In this document: piece by piece, positions 52,831 to 64,000 of the stretch
Numbering within the stretch: the first letter of the stretch is position 1
Layout: the number at the start of each line of letters is the position of its first letter
From: Muraenolepis orangiensis
Lineage: Eukaryota; Chordata; Actinopteri; Gadiformes; Muraenolepididae
Reading direction: 5' to 3'
Length of the DNA: 64,000 nt
Assembly (NCBI GenBank): GCA_027704905.1
Contig: CM051013.1
Location: 13,971,254 to 14,035,253 of the forward strand
The notes under the pieces: generated by a model
What the model saw: only the letters and a program-made list of their open reading frames with translations
Databases searched by the model: none
Told to the model about the DNA's origin: nothing
Made by a program: the position numbers and the translations under genes

Positions 52831-53213
52831 AGTAACTTTGTTATATATATATATTATATATATATATAACTTTTTATTATATATTTATTTATTATAATTT
52901 TCATAATAATAAGAGGTATTATTATTATGAAAAATTATGAGATAGGGGATAGACGATGGATGGATGGATGGTTAAACATTAATGCAAATAATAAAGAAAT
53001 GTGAATGACCCACAGGTGCTCTCTTGCTGTTTTGGTCTTGTCTCAATAGGAGTTGTTGTAGAATGTGCTGTCGGGGGAAAGGCTGTACTCCAAAACAAAC
53101 TAACTAAAACATCCAGGGCCAGACAAAAATATAAATTTGTCAAACGAAAGTAACAAACAAGTAAATCATGGGGAAAACAAAGAGTAACACAGAGATTGCC
53201 AAAAAGAGTATTC
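52831..53213. other. AT-rich DNA with a LINE-type (GATG)n tail
   Basis: A tatata/attatt low-complexity tract spans 52840-52940. At 52945-52972, gatagacgatggatggatgg resembles the tail of the LINE ending at 45042, suggesting a remnant. The rest has no recognisable content. Confidence 0.45.
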
Positions 53214-54250
53214 AAGTCAAGTCAAGTCAAGTTTATTGTCACTTCACAGTTTACAGTTTAGTATAAAGCAGTGATGTGAAATTCTTGTGTGCAATACCCG
53301 ACGACAGACAGCAGTTATAAAATAAGATAAAATAAAAATAGATAAAAATAGAATAAAAAATAGAATAAAGAATATAAAAGAAAAATAAAAAAATGCAATT
53401 TATAAAATGCAAAAATCAGCACAAAAAAGAGCAATATATATATATAAATCAATGTAATAAAATATACATTGTTATATGTTATACGCCCTTGTTCAGCAGC
53501 CTGATGGCCTGACTGTGGAAGCTATCTCTAAGCCTATTTGTACGACACTTGATACTGCGGTATCGCCTGCCTGACGGTAATAGTGAGTAAAGTTCGTGGC
53601 TGGGGTGGGCAATGTCTTTTATAATTATTTTGGCCTTGGCCACGCACCGCTGGTTGTAAATGTCCAGGAGGGAGGGGAGCTCACCTCCAACGATATACTG
53701 GGCCGTCCGCACCACCCTTTGAAGCGCTCTGCGCTCGAGTGCCGTGCAGTTCCCGTACCAGGCGGTGATACACCCTGTCAGAACACTCTCGATGGTGCCG
53801 TTGTAGAATGTTCTCAGGATGCGGGGGCCCATGCTGAATTTCTTCAGACGCCTGAGAAAATACAGGCGTTGTTGGGCCCTTTTCACCACGTGTGTGGTGT
53901 GCGTGGACCATGTGAGGTCCTCGGAGATGTGCACGCCGAGGAACTTGAAGCTGCTGACCCTCTCTACTGCAACGCCGTCGATGGAGATGGGGCTGTGCTC
54001 TCCCCTCTGCCTCCTGAAGTCCACGATCAGCTCCTTGGTCTTCTTGACGTTGAGGGCGAGGCTGTTCTCCTGGCACCACTGCTCCAGCGATCCGACCTCC
54101 TCCCTGTAGGCTGTCTCGTCGTCGCCGGCGATCAGGCCCATCACTGTCGTGTCGTCAGCAAACTTGACGATGACGTTGGAGCTGTGCATAGCCATGCAGT
54201 CGTGGGTGTAGAGGGAGTAGAGGAGAGGGCTCAGCACGCATCCCACAGAG
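53214..54250 (-). mobile_element. L2-like LINE 3' half with catalytic RT region
   Basis: The minus-strand frame from about 54250 to 53479 is open and encodes SVGCVLSPLLYSLYTHDC, KFADDTTVMGLIAGDD (FADD catalytic box), NVKKTKELIVDFRR, SSFKFLGVHISEDLTWSTHT, RLYFLRRLKKFSMGPRIL and IESVLTGCITAWYGNC. It ends HSQAIRLLNKGV. The 3' untranslated region then runs to a (ACTTG)n tail (caagt on the plus strand, 53215-53232). It is the same family as 47391-50128 and supplies the RT part missing there. The endonuclease and N-terminal RT are absent, so the copy is 5'-truncated. Its intact frame suggests a fairly young insertion. Confidence 0.88.
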
Positions 54251-54604
54251 GAATCGGCGAGAGAGTTTCGAGTTATAAAACTGTAAAGTTCTGGCAACAA
54301 CTGACAAGGAGAGCGGAGTATAAGGTAGCTGATTGTGATCGGGAACTGGTTGGCTGTTCGTGATCACAGTCTTCTGTGACTGAAGTGTCCTCATAGGTGT
54401 AGTAACTCAAGGTGGACGCCAGGTGGAGGCAGAGCGTGGCTCCTCAACACTATTCTTTTGATGTAAGACTGACTGCAACTCGGCCTATATGATATAAATA
54501 TAATAACTGGAAGGATAGATTTTGATAGCTGATGTAATTCCATGACCCTCCTAGTAGTGAGTGGTGTTCTTCATATTTTAATAACAGCACATAACCATCC
54601 AGAG
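54251..54604. other. Short intergenic stretch between two mobile elements
   Basis: I see no gene. 54385-54446 shares ggtgtagtaactc and caggtggaggcagagcgtgg with 40578-40636, so it is probably part of an unclassified interspersed repeat. Confidence 0.4.
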
Positions 54605-57205
54605 CATGGCTGCCCAAATTGGGGCCCGCGGGCCAAACTTGGCCCGTGCCTTCCCCACTGTCCCGCCATAAACGCTCGGAAGCTCTTGTTGAAAATGATT
54701 TAATGGCGCACTACCAAATAATGCCATAGGGTGGCGCTGTTGAGCTCCAGTCAGCTCCTAGCTATCCGATAACGCCCAAGACCAGTGAGTGAGAGGATTC
54801 AAGGATGGAGCGTAGTAGGCTGTGGCACACAGACAAACGAAAATTTAAAAAGACTTGGGAGCAGGATTATTTTTTTACTGAGGTAGATTCAAATGCAGTG
54901 TGTCTGGTTTGTAAGCAGAGGGTCGCTGTTTCAAAAGAATACAACATTCGCCGTCACTATCTAACTAAGCATGCGGCTGAGTTCGCAAAGTACACTGGAG
55001 AACATCGCAAGGTCAAGTTAGCAGACTTGCTAACAAAGCTAACCACCCAGCAGCGAACTCTACTTCAGCCGTCGACTGCACAAGAAAATGCCACTCGGGC
55101 TAGTTATCGCATCAGCAATGCAATCGTGAGAAGTGGGCGAGCTTTTGCAGCGGGTGATTTCGTCAAGGAGTGTTTGACAATTGCTGCCCAAGATGTGTGT
55201 CCAAATCAGATGCGTGTATTTTCTCAAATAAGCCTGTCACGGAACACTGTCACCCGCCGCGTCGAGGACATGGCCGAAGACGTTCGAGGTCAGATAGCCC
55301 AAAGAGCAAGTCACTTTTCTGCCTTCTCCATTGCGTGCGATGAAAGCACCGACGTGTCCGACTCAGCACAGTTGCTGGTGTTTTTGCGAGGCGTCAATGA
55401 GGACTTTGAAGTGTGTCAAGAACTAGCGGGGCTTGAAACATTGAAAGGGACAACAAAAGGTGTCGATATTTTTATGGCAGTGGAGCGAGTTATGGACAAG
55501 AACGATTTGAAGTGGGAAACCCTATCTGGCATCACGACTGATGGAGCCCCCGCCATGGTCGGTAAGCGAGCAGGGCTAACTGCACTTGTGTCGGACAAGG
55601 TCTCCGAGTTTGGTGGCTCGATTTTAAAGTACCATTGTATTTTGCATCAGGAGCAACTGTGCGCTAAAAACATGGGCTTGAAAAACGTAATGCAGGATGT
55701 CGTCGCCATTGTCAACAATATTCGCTCGAAGGCCCTCTCACACCGTCAATTCAAAGCTCTGCTTGATGAGATGGATGCCCAGTATGGTGATGTATTGTAC
55801 CATCAGGAGGTGCGGTGGTTGAGCCGTGGGAAAGTTTTGCGGCGTTTCTTTGATCTGCGCGAGGAAATAAGGGAGTTTCAAGCCACGAAGACGAACAACA
55901 TCCAAGTGCCCACGGACAGTCACTGGCTTGCAGACCTGGCTTTTCTTGTGGACATCACAGAGCTGCTGAATATCCTCAATCTTCAGCTCCAAGGGAGAGA
56001 CCAGATGATCACGCAGATGTATGACCATGTCAAAGCCTTCAAGCAAAAGCTCCAGCTGCTTAGCAGACATCTTTCAACAGGTGAGATCTAACTTTAATAT
56101 TTTATTGAACATAAAACAATGTATTACGCTTGTTGTCACAACCATGCTATCATAGATATATTGTTTGTGATGCATGTATACTTTGTGTTGGTGGAAAATA
56201 GATGTTCTTTTTAAAACCAGGCATTAAATCCAAAACAGTAGTTGTATTGCTTTTCATAGTCTACTGCAGCCATAAACAAAACAAAATATATCCCCTGCCC
56301 ACCATTTGATTGATGATTGGTATTTCATTTCATGAACAACCTTGCATCTTACATTGCTGCTTTTGTCTTTGTGTCTGTATTTTCAGGAAATTTGGCACAT
56401 TTCCCCAGCCTCAGAGAAGTTGGGTTGATGGAGGAAGACACACCAAATTTCGTGGAAATACAACAGCATTTGAGCTGTTTGCTCAACCTTTTTCTGTGAA
56501 TGTGGATGCAGTCAGTGAGGAGCTTCAAATGGAACTTTTGGAACTTCAGTCTGATTCAGACCTCCATAGCAGGTTCAGAGAGCTTTCCTTACAAGACTTT
56601 TACAGGTCTATTCCCGCACACAGATATGGCAAGATCCGCAAACATGCCCAGGTTATGTTATCCCTCTTTGGAAGTACTTATGTCTGTGAGCAGGCTTTCA
56701 GCCTTATGAATCTTAACAAGTCCAACTGAGGAATGCTTTATCTGACACTCACCTACATGACATTCTCACTTTGTCAGTTAGTCAGCTTGAACCTGATATT
56801 GAGAGGCTTTTAAAAACCAAGAACAGGCTTCATGTTTCCCACTGATTGGACTACTACAGGCAGAATACAGTCATTGTGTCACCTGGAGTATGGTAGGCCC
56901 AAGGACTGGTAATGTTCCATACCTGTCCACAAATATTTCATAGTGCTTCAGTTATTGTTTAATTTAAAGAAGCCAGATCGATGTTATGTAATTTTATTGA
57001 CCTAAATGTGAAGCACAATAAACAGTGCCATTCATTTTTCAAAATGACTTTGTGATATAGTGTTTATTTTGCACACGTATGCTTAACGTACTGCACTCAT
57101 ATATTTACCGCACACGTAATGTACTGCAAAATTATCATTTTGGCCCTCGGCCCTCCCCTCACGTTCAATTTTGGCCCTCCATCGGGAAGTATTTGGGCAC
57201 CCCTG
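54605..57205 (+). mobile_element. hAT transposon, 2.6 kb, with terminal inverted repeats
   Basis: The left end catggctgcccaaat (54605-54619) and right end atttgggcacccctg (57191-57205) are inverted copies with 2 mismatches in 15. Inside the left end the sequence continues ggggcccgcgggccaaactt, and near the right end tttggccctcggccctcccc, the GGCCC-rich subtermini seen in many hAT elements. Flanking 8-mers atccagag and atataggg match at 5 of 8 positions, so a target-site duplication is possible but not convincing. The transposase lies within on the plus strand. Confidence 0.8.
54805..56845 (+). pseudogene. hAT transposase, GTF2IRD2-like type, nearly intact
   Basis: Exon 1 (54805-56082) gives about 426 uninterrupted residues. 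A BED-like zinc finger has C33, C36, H51 and H56. The catalytic Asp boxes are CDESTDVSD (D179) and TTDGAPAMVGKRAGL (D246), followed by HCILHQEQLC and EVRWLSRGKVLRRFFDLREE. A probable intron (donor at 56083 after LSRHLSTG, acceptor tattttcag near 56387) leads to NLAHFPSLREVGLMEEDTPN. The frame then shifts near 56490 to LFAQPFSVNVDAVSEELQME and on to STYVCEQAFSLMNLNKSN, where the catalytic Glu and hAT dimerisation motif lie. A further shift near 56727 is needed to read NALSDTHLHDILTLSVSQLE to the stop at 56845. The protein resembles the hAT-derived part of GTF2IRD2-like proteins. It is inactive as it stands unless the frameshifts are sequencing errors. Confidence 0.83.
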
Positions 57206-57219
57206 ATATAGGGGGACAC

Positions 57220-57356
<137 letters not shown>

Positions 57357-57521
57357 AACCAAGCAACACATTAAGAAAAGGCAGGCAGCAATTTGGGGAC
57401 AACCATGGAAATGACCACCATTAGTCAAGTTAGACAAGTTTACTTGCTAATCGCCAGCGCCGAGGATTAAAGATTCAGGTTCAGGCAGTCGCCTGGTTAT
57501 AACAGCGTGTGTGTGTGTTTG

Positions 57522-57574
<53 letters not shown>

Positions 57575-58439
57575 ACACGCTACCCTACACAGGTGATGTA
57601 TCGCGTTACATCCCATTAAATGTATACTCCCTCCGAGGTCAATTAGAAAGCAGTCCAGCTCATACATGGCTTTGTGCCACGAGTCTGCACAGACATAACC
57701 ACAGAAGTAGAGAGAGAGAGAGCGTTGGAAGATTATAGATACATAAAGCGCTAAAAATATGTATGAAAGCTATAGCATGTGAATGTAATTGGACAGCCTT
57801 AATCCTGTTAGTTTCGGAGTGGTTTTTGCGCTAGCCAGTTTTCTTCTTTATTTTCTGAGGTTAGAAACGGTTTGATCGGAGAAGTATGTACTGCTAAATT
57901 AAAACAGAATCTCATGTCACTCACCGGCTATGTATGTATGTATGTATGTATGTATGTATTATTATATTATTATATACACCGTTATTATATTTCAGTTTCC
58001 ACAGAATAATGCACAAAATTCTTACACAAAATAATTATAATTCAATTATATCTTCCACAATTTGTGATGGTTTTGTATTTAATCCCTACGTAAATACGCA
58101 TCTAAAGAGGGGTATATGGGTTTGTTTGCTGACATGAGTATGTGTGTGTTTGTATGTAGTTGGGCATGCATGCAGGTACATGTTTATGTGACTGGGTAGA
58201 GGCATGTGAGAGAGACTGTTTGTGTGTGTTTGCGTGTGTGTGTTTGCCATGTATGGGGCATGGAGGTTATGTTTAATGCCAGTGGAAGGAGACTGTGAAG
58301 TAAACCAGGGCCAAGATGTTTATCTGTTATTTAATTTTCACTTCATGGCTGCCTCAACCCCTCTCTGATGTCTGCTTCTCTCGCATGTTCATCGCACATA
58401 ATACTAGCTGAGGCCCTGACCTCCCCACACACCACAGCA
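57357..58439. other. Intergenic DNA with (GT)n and (TATG)n tracts
   Basis: (GT)n with tttg interruptions is at 57506-57573, (TATG)n at 57928-57960, and diffuse gtgtgtttg words at 58138-58255. No coding sequence is supportable. Confidence 0.6.
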
Positions 58440-58496
58440 CACACAGGCACACACACACGACACACACACACACGCACGCACGCACATGCACACGCA

Positions 58497-58538
<42 letters not shown>

Positions 58539-58600
58539 AACATATAATATACACACACACACAAATACACACACACACACACACATACACACACACACAT

Positions 58601-58633
<33 letters not shown>

Positions 58634-58977
58634 GACTTATATGCACACATGCATATATACACACACGTGCATACACAAACATACGCAAACCTTATCACTG
58701 TCTCTATCTCCCTCTCTCTCTATCGTAGGCAGACACTCACAATATAGACAACACACACACACACACACACACACAACACACACACACATACACACACATA
58801 CTCACACTCCAAATATGTGGCGCTGCAGAGCTAGTGTATAATTGAATTTCTATTATTCCATCAAGATCGGGTGATACACGTGCAGCCAGCTGTAGTTGAA
58901 AGGACTCCTGACTTTACATGATTTATTGAACCACGTCGACCACAGACCTCGTGGCCTGCCAGTAATCAGTACGCCCG

Positions 58978-59022
<45 letters not shown>
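58440..59022. repeat. Cluster of (CA)n microsatellites
   Basis: Interrupted CA tracts occupy about 58440-58640, 58750-58800 and 58978-59022, with cacgca, acatac and similar variants. Open frames here are repeat artefacts. Confidence 0.93.
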
Positions 59023-59023
<1 letters not shown>

Positions 59024-59116
59024 AAGACTGCTTCAATGCAAAAGGAAAGACCCCGTTTCGACAACGTATAGTGTTCCTTACATTTGCCTCTCGGCCCACA
59101 AATAGTCTGCCCTCAA

Positions 59117-59143
59117 CCCACCCCCCCCCCCCCCAAAAAAAAA
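59117..59143 (+). repeat. C-run followed by A-run
   Basis: A run of C (59121-59134) is followed by nine A. It is low complexity and liable to sequencing error. Confidence 0.9.
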
Positions 59144-59539
59144 GCCAGATCTTCTTTCTGTCTCAACAGTAAACATGAAATGGAGACGCATGAAGTCGTG
59201 TTTAAGACGGTTTGTGGTCTGCGTCTCCTCGCTCTGACCCAGATCTAAACGTGATGAGGGCAGGGGGGGGGGAAGGAAACAGGGGCATGAAAGACAAGCC
59301 CTCAGAGACGCGTACAGCCAGCCCCATGTTTTCCCTACCGTCCTCTCAGGAAAAACCAGAGCCCACGTCTCGGGGCCGGCTCTCACGGTCACAGAACACA
59401 AACATATCACGTTCTCGCATTCCTCACCAGGAATTTTTTTTAAAAAGGGCAGAGACCACGACGACTTCTGCCACAGGGTATATTGTTATTATTATTATGA
59501 TTATTATGATTCCATGGTGTCAGGAGGCAAGGCAGCAGA

Positions 59540-60300
59540 CGGTAGCCTTTTGAACTCCGGCGCCACAAATCGCCACAGCGACGCCTCTCGGGGCCCGCCG
59601 CGCGATTGGTCGAGAGCTCCGAGCGTGTCACGCCGTATTGCGATCAGAGGGCTTTAATGGAAGTGAACAGGAGGGGTCCTCGAGACCTCCGCGAGAGAGC
59701 TCTTTAGCCAAGAGCTCTTTATCGAAGGGGACGTGGCGGTCGCTCTGAAGTCACTCAAAACCACAGACCCCCTCTGGGCCGCCCTCCCTGGGCCGCCCCC
59801 CCTGGGCCGCCCCCCCTGGGCCGCCCCCCCCCCTGCCACGACTCTGGGGTGTAAATGCCTTGTTGCCTCACAACCAGTTACACAATACATCTCCCCGTCT
59901 AAACGGACCCTCATGTGGCTCTGTGTTAAAAAACTTAGATTTCTGTTTGATGGGGGGGGGGGGGGGGGTATCACACCACGCTGTGCTGTTGTGCGTCTTT
60001 GGAATTGAATAAGCTATGAAAGCGGTGTGGAACGACAGTCAAAATAAATAATACCGCTTTTAGCACTTGGAAACGCTTCCCCGCTGTGATGTAAATACTG
60101 GATGAAAAGTGTAGCGCAGCATAAACAAATGATGATCGGCGCCGTGCGCGCTGTACGTAGGACGCTCGGGGTAGCGTAGAGACCGCTCAGCTGCTGTTTT
60201 ACTTGGCCTACGGACGCCACTGGAGCCAATCAGGGATTCTGTCGTTCACCCCCCCCCCCCCCCCCCTCCTCCATGTTGGTACAGCCCGTCTGAGCCGTTC
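59540..60300. other. GC- and CpG-rich segment, possible promoter region
   Basis: 59558-59600 (ccggcgccac, gcccgccgcgcgattggtcg) and 60135-60245 (cggcgccgtgcgcgctgtac, gccaatcagg) are rich in CpG and contain an inverted and a direct CCAAT box (attgg at about 59606, ccaat at about 60226). A gggccgccccccct minisatellite lies at 59776-59836, G17 at 59952-59968 and C18 at 60249-60266. No adjacent exon is visible, so a promoter is only a possibility. Confidence 0.3.
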
Positions 60301-61433
60301 CTACAGTTGGGTTTTCAACCCGATTCTAGATGGCTTCGTTAGGAAGAAGTTATTGAGCTCCGTAGGTTAATGTTACCTCTGTCTAGGACCAGCTGTTTGG
60401 CTTCCAGTGGCTTACAGCTCAGTAGATTGACCATTCTAGATACAAGCCATTTGGATTTGCCATGTGCAACAAGTACAATGGAATGCTTACTCCCCATTCC
60501 CTCCCGCAGTGTGACATTCTAAGACACAATACTATAAAAAATACTATACACAATAGAAACTAACAGAAAAAGAAAAAGAATGTGATTGATGGATGATATG
60601 TACGATATGTACACAGCTAATGTTACAAGTAAATGTTGTGCTTTTGTGCCGATATATTTATATATTTTTACTAAAACAAGATGATTCAATGGGTTATCAT
60701 TGGCTGGGATAAATGACTGTGGATGTGTTCTATCTGGGTTGGGATCCATACCGTCTTAAAAAAATGTGTATTTTTTGGTTGTTTGTGCAGGTGTGTTTGT
60801 ATTTGCAACGGCTTGTACTGTTCTTAATTAATAAAGGCTACTTCACTTAGCAATAGCATGCCTGGCTAAGTATCCGTAGCCTCAGCGCTATCAGAAACAG
60901 CCACAGTGAGAGAAAGCTATATGGGATGACTTGGTCACGCGCCGTGTAACTGAACTCCCAGTCCCAGTGACTGAGGACCGGGGGTATTAAGACCAGGCGG
61001 GCTTTCACGGTGTATCAGCAGCGCTGAGCCATGTCCAAACCGCTGTTCCTGGTGATTTACTCACCGAGTGTGATTCTGTGCCAGGTTTTTTTGTGAAAGG
61101 TTCGTTCTGGTCAACCCTTGATGGCCACAACAGCATTGGAGGAGTTTTAGAACATTGTTGGAAGACTTTTGTTTTGTATTTTGGAGGATGTGCCCTGACT
61201 CGGGGAGTCAACGAGCTTTAGTCAAAACATTGGAACAAGCGGTCAATTGTTCACCGATTTAGAATTTGCTGGAATTTTTCTTTTGAACACTTCCAGGTAC
61301 AGGGAACATGTATAAAACCATGTGATTCAAATGACATGTAATGAAGTAAGGGCCCCCTACCTTGCAAGATTCACTGTTGACTTTTAAATATGATCAACAT
61401 ATAAGTCTGGCATTTTTGGTCAAAACACAAACG

Positions 61434-61474
<41 letters not shown>

Positions 61475-62028
61475 TCATTGCATTTATATAGCGCTTTTCA
61501 AGACACCCAAAGCGCTTGACACAAATAATCATTCATCTTTCAATGATTAATGCATTAATCTTTCAAAACGATGGCTCACCATTGCTTTTGTTTGTTTGTC
61601 ATCTATCCTTTAAAACGTAGCTTTGACCTCACCCTGAAGTAGGCTCTCGCTCGTAAAGGTTTACAATGACGTTTATGAAGAATGTCAAGCCACCCTGCAC
61701 ACTTTGCAAATGTCAAACCTGCCCTTTTTTAGCACTCAAAGTATACCCTGTATATCACTCCCTCATAACAGACACATTATCCAGCCTCTCAATGAGCAGG
61801 AAGGGAAACAGTCTGGAGTTAATGTATTAGAGTCTTTTTCACACGACCTGTTCCAGCGTTGGAATGATGATGAACGTTCATCTCCAGGCCAGCAGAGCTC
61901 CACGTTGCTTCATGTTGGTGTGCAGGTGCTTTATTTTAGGATCCCTCCCACAGTCTGTGGTAATGGGTGATTTATTGGAGGCTTGAATCAATCTTTTTAT
62001 GAAATGTACGGTATTCTGGTCTGGTATA
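60301..62028. other. Intergenic DNA with repeat fragments
   Basis: 60465-60510 is the reverse complement of a segment near 50825-50880. (AAT)n spans 61432-61473, followed directly by catttatatagcgcttttca and cccaaagcgctt, a phrase typical of abundant fish repeats. I find no gene. Confidence 0.5.
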
Positions 62029-62139
62029 GAATGTGTGTGTGTGCATATGTGTGCATGTGTGTGTGGTGTGTGTGTGGTGTGTGTGTTTTGTGTGTGTGTT
62101 TGTGACTGTGTGTGTGTGTGTGTGGATGGGTGTGACTGT

Positions 62140-62217
<78 letters not shown>

Positions 62218-62363
62218 TGTGTGTGTGTGTGTGTGGTGGTGGTGTGTGTGTGTTGGAATAGCAGGAGAGGAGACGGCACAAATCACATTACGTACTTTGG
62301 TTTACTATTGTTTGGCTGATCTCCTATTTTGTATATTTCAAAACACACACATACACACACACC

Positions 62364-62412
<49 letters not shown>
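62029..62412. repeat. (GT)n and (CA)n microsatellites facing each other
   Basis: An interrupted (GT)n tract at 62029-62255 and an interrupted (CA)n at 62343-62412 are separated by about 90 bp, forming an imperfect inverted pair. Confidence 0.94.
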
Positions 62413-62413
<1 letters not shown>

Positions 62414-63220
62414 GAACGAATGAACTATTGCAAAGGCTAGACAACGGGATAGTCCCACAGACACACTGACACACACTCCCTCCGTTGCGTTTTCCTCTGG
62501 GTTGAGTTCAGCCGCCAAATCCCAGTCACTCTTCCTGTGGGATCGACAAAGATGCATTGTCTCAAGATCATCTGGAGACAGCGATACACAGAAGTACTGT
62601 ATTATTCAATGTATTGAAAAACCCAAACTGCCATAAACGGCCAACACTGCCATCTGCAATCAGAAGGCAATAAGGCGGATTGAAGCGTTGCCTTCCCCCC
62701 CCCTTTTTAGAACCAAAGAATCCAGGGCAGAAGTCCTCGTCAACTGTTGGACGTGAACTGTGAGAACTTGGTTGACCAGACCGAGAAGATAGAGGGTTTT
62801 GTGAGATCCAGATGTTTTCTGTTGGAAATCCGTGCAATCCGTGACTTTATTTGTCTGACAGAGCAGACTCAAATTTTTCTTTATGTCTTTTTTAATTTTT
62901 TTGTTGGGTTGGAAAAGTCCAACAGTCGTGTATTCATTTATTTTTCCTGTGGGGCATGTGGAATTGCAGCCAATGGCTTTTTCAGAGTTCATGTTCGGGT
63001 TAATCAGAGAGGAAGTAATATCTAAGGCCCCGGGTTCATCTGAAAAGGAAGGGTTGACTTTATACTGACATCACAATGACACAGTATTCAGTATTAAAAG
63101 ATCCTGAGTTTTGTCCAATCACGCATCAGACATGTTGCTCCTAAAATGACCCACTTGTCTGCTTACCCCAAAACGTGTTTCCAATTGAATTGTCATTTTT
63201 TACTTTTTGGCTTATTCCCC
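62413..63220. other. Intergenic DNA, nothing recognised
   Basis: Open frames up to about 110 codons occur on both strands but overlap each other and show no domain, splice pattern or repeat family that I know. Confidence 0.4.

Positions 63221-64000
<780 letters not shown>

Noticed and set aside
53596..54363. Plus-strand open frame of 255 codons
   Set aside because: It is antisense to the LINE reverse transcriptase, which has the FADD box and family C-terminus on the minus strand.
54597..57213. 8-bp target-site duplication around the hAT element
   Set aside because: The flanking 8-mers match at only 5 of 8 positions, so I left the duplication as unproven.
62660..62992. Overlapping open frames of 89-110 codons near 62.6-63.0 kb as a gene
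   Set aside because: There are competing frames on both strands, with no motif, no splice-supported extension and no repeat-family match.

Overview
This window is from a vertebrate genome, most likely a teleost fish. It has multi-exon genes with GT-AG introns, a fish-type L-amino-acid oxidase gene, and a fish Fc-receptor-like two-Ig-domain receptor gene. It also carries L2-like and RTE-like LINEs, hAT transposons, tRNA-derived SINE pieces and a very high density of dinucleotide microsatellites. The microsatellite density recalls gadiform fishes but does not identify the species. Nothing here is prokaryotic.

Layout. (1) 1-33000 is one head-to-tail satellite array of about 25 units of 1332 bp (variants of about 1323-1327 bp), all in one orientation and running off the left edge. 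Each unit is a dimer of two diverged half-units whose matching cores lie 663 and 669 bp apart. Units from about 7.9 to 28.2 kb are almost identical, the left units are more varied, and units after 28.3 kb gather single-base indels up to a 1000-N gap (33001-34000). (2) 34001-34680 holds an L2/CR1-like LINE 3' fragment and a 42-bp minisatellite. (3) 35293-38188 is a complete seven-exon L-amino-acid oxidase gene encoding 518 residues. (4) 39382-39695 is an internally deleted MYM/hAT-like transposon. (5) 41231-43236 is a complete six-exon Ig receptor gene encoding 286 residues. (6) 44095-46728 contains a 5'-truncated LINE with a clean 12-bp target-site duplication inserted in older repeat DNA, an array of short motifs that may be transposon subterminal repeats, and a decayed BED-type hAT transposase. 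(7) 47120-52830 is a second, dead copy of the oxidase-receptor pair, split by LINEs and flanked by a SINE. (8) 53214-57205 contains another L2-like LINE 3' half and a 2.6-kb hAT element with matched terminal repeats and a nearly intact transposase. (9) 57206-64000 is mainly microsatellite-rich DNA in which I can support no gene.

The two functional-looking genes, a secreted H2O2-producing oxidase and an immunoglobulin-superfamily membrane receptor, are neighbours on the plus strand. They appear to have been duplicated together, with the right-hand copy degenerating. The receptor's cytoplasmic tail differs from that of its pseudogene: short repeats have replaced an ITIM-like sequence that the pseudogene keeps. 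The least explained part of the window is the dimeric satellite, with its conserved 226-bp core and its ordered series of indel variants. Part of that pattern may come from assembly consensus errors.
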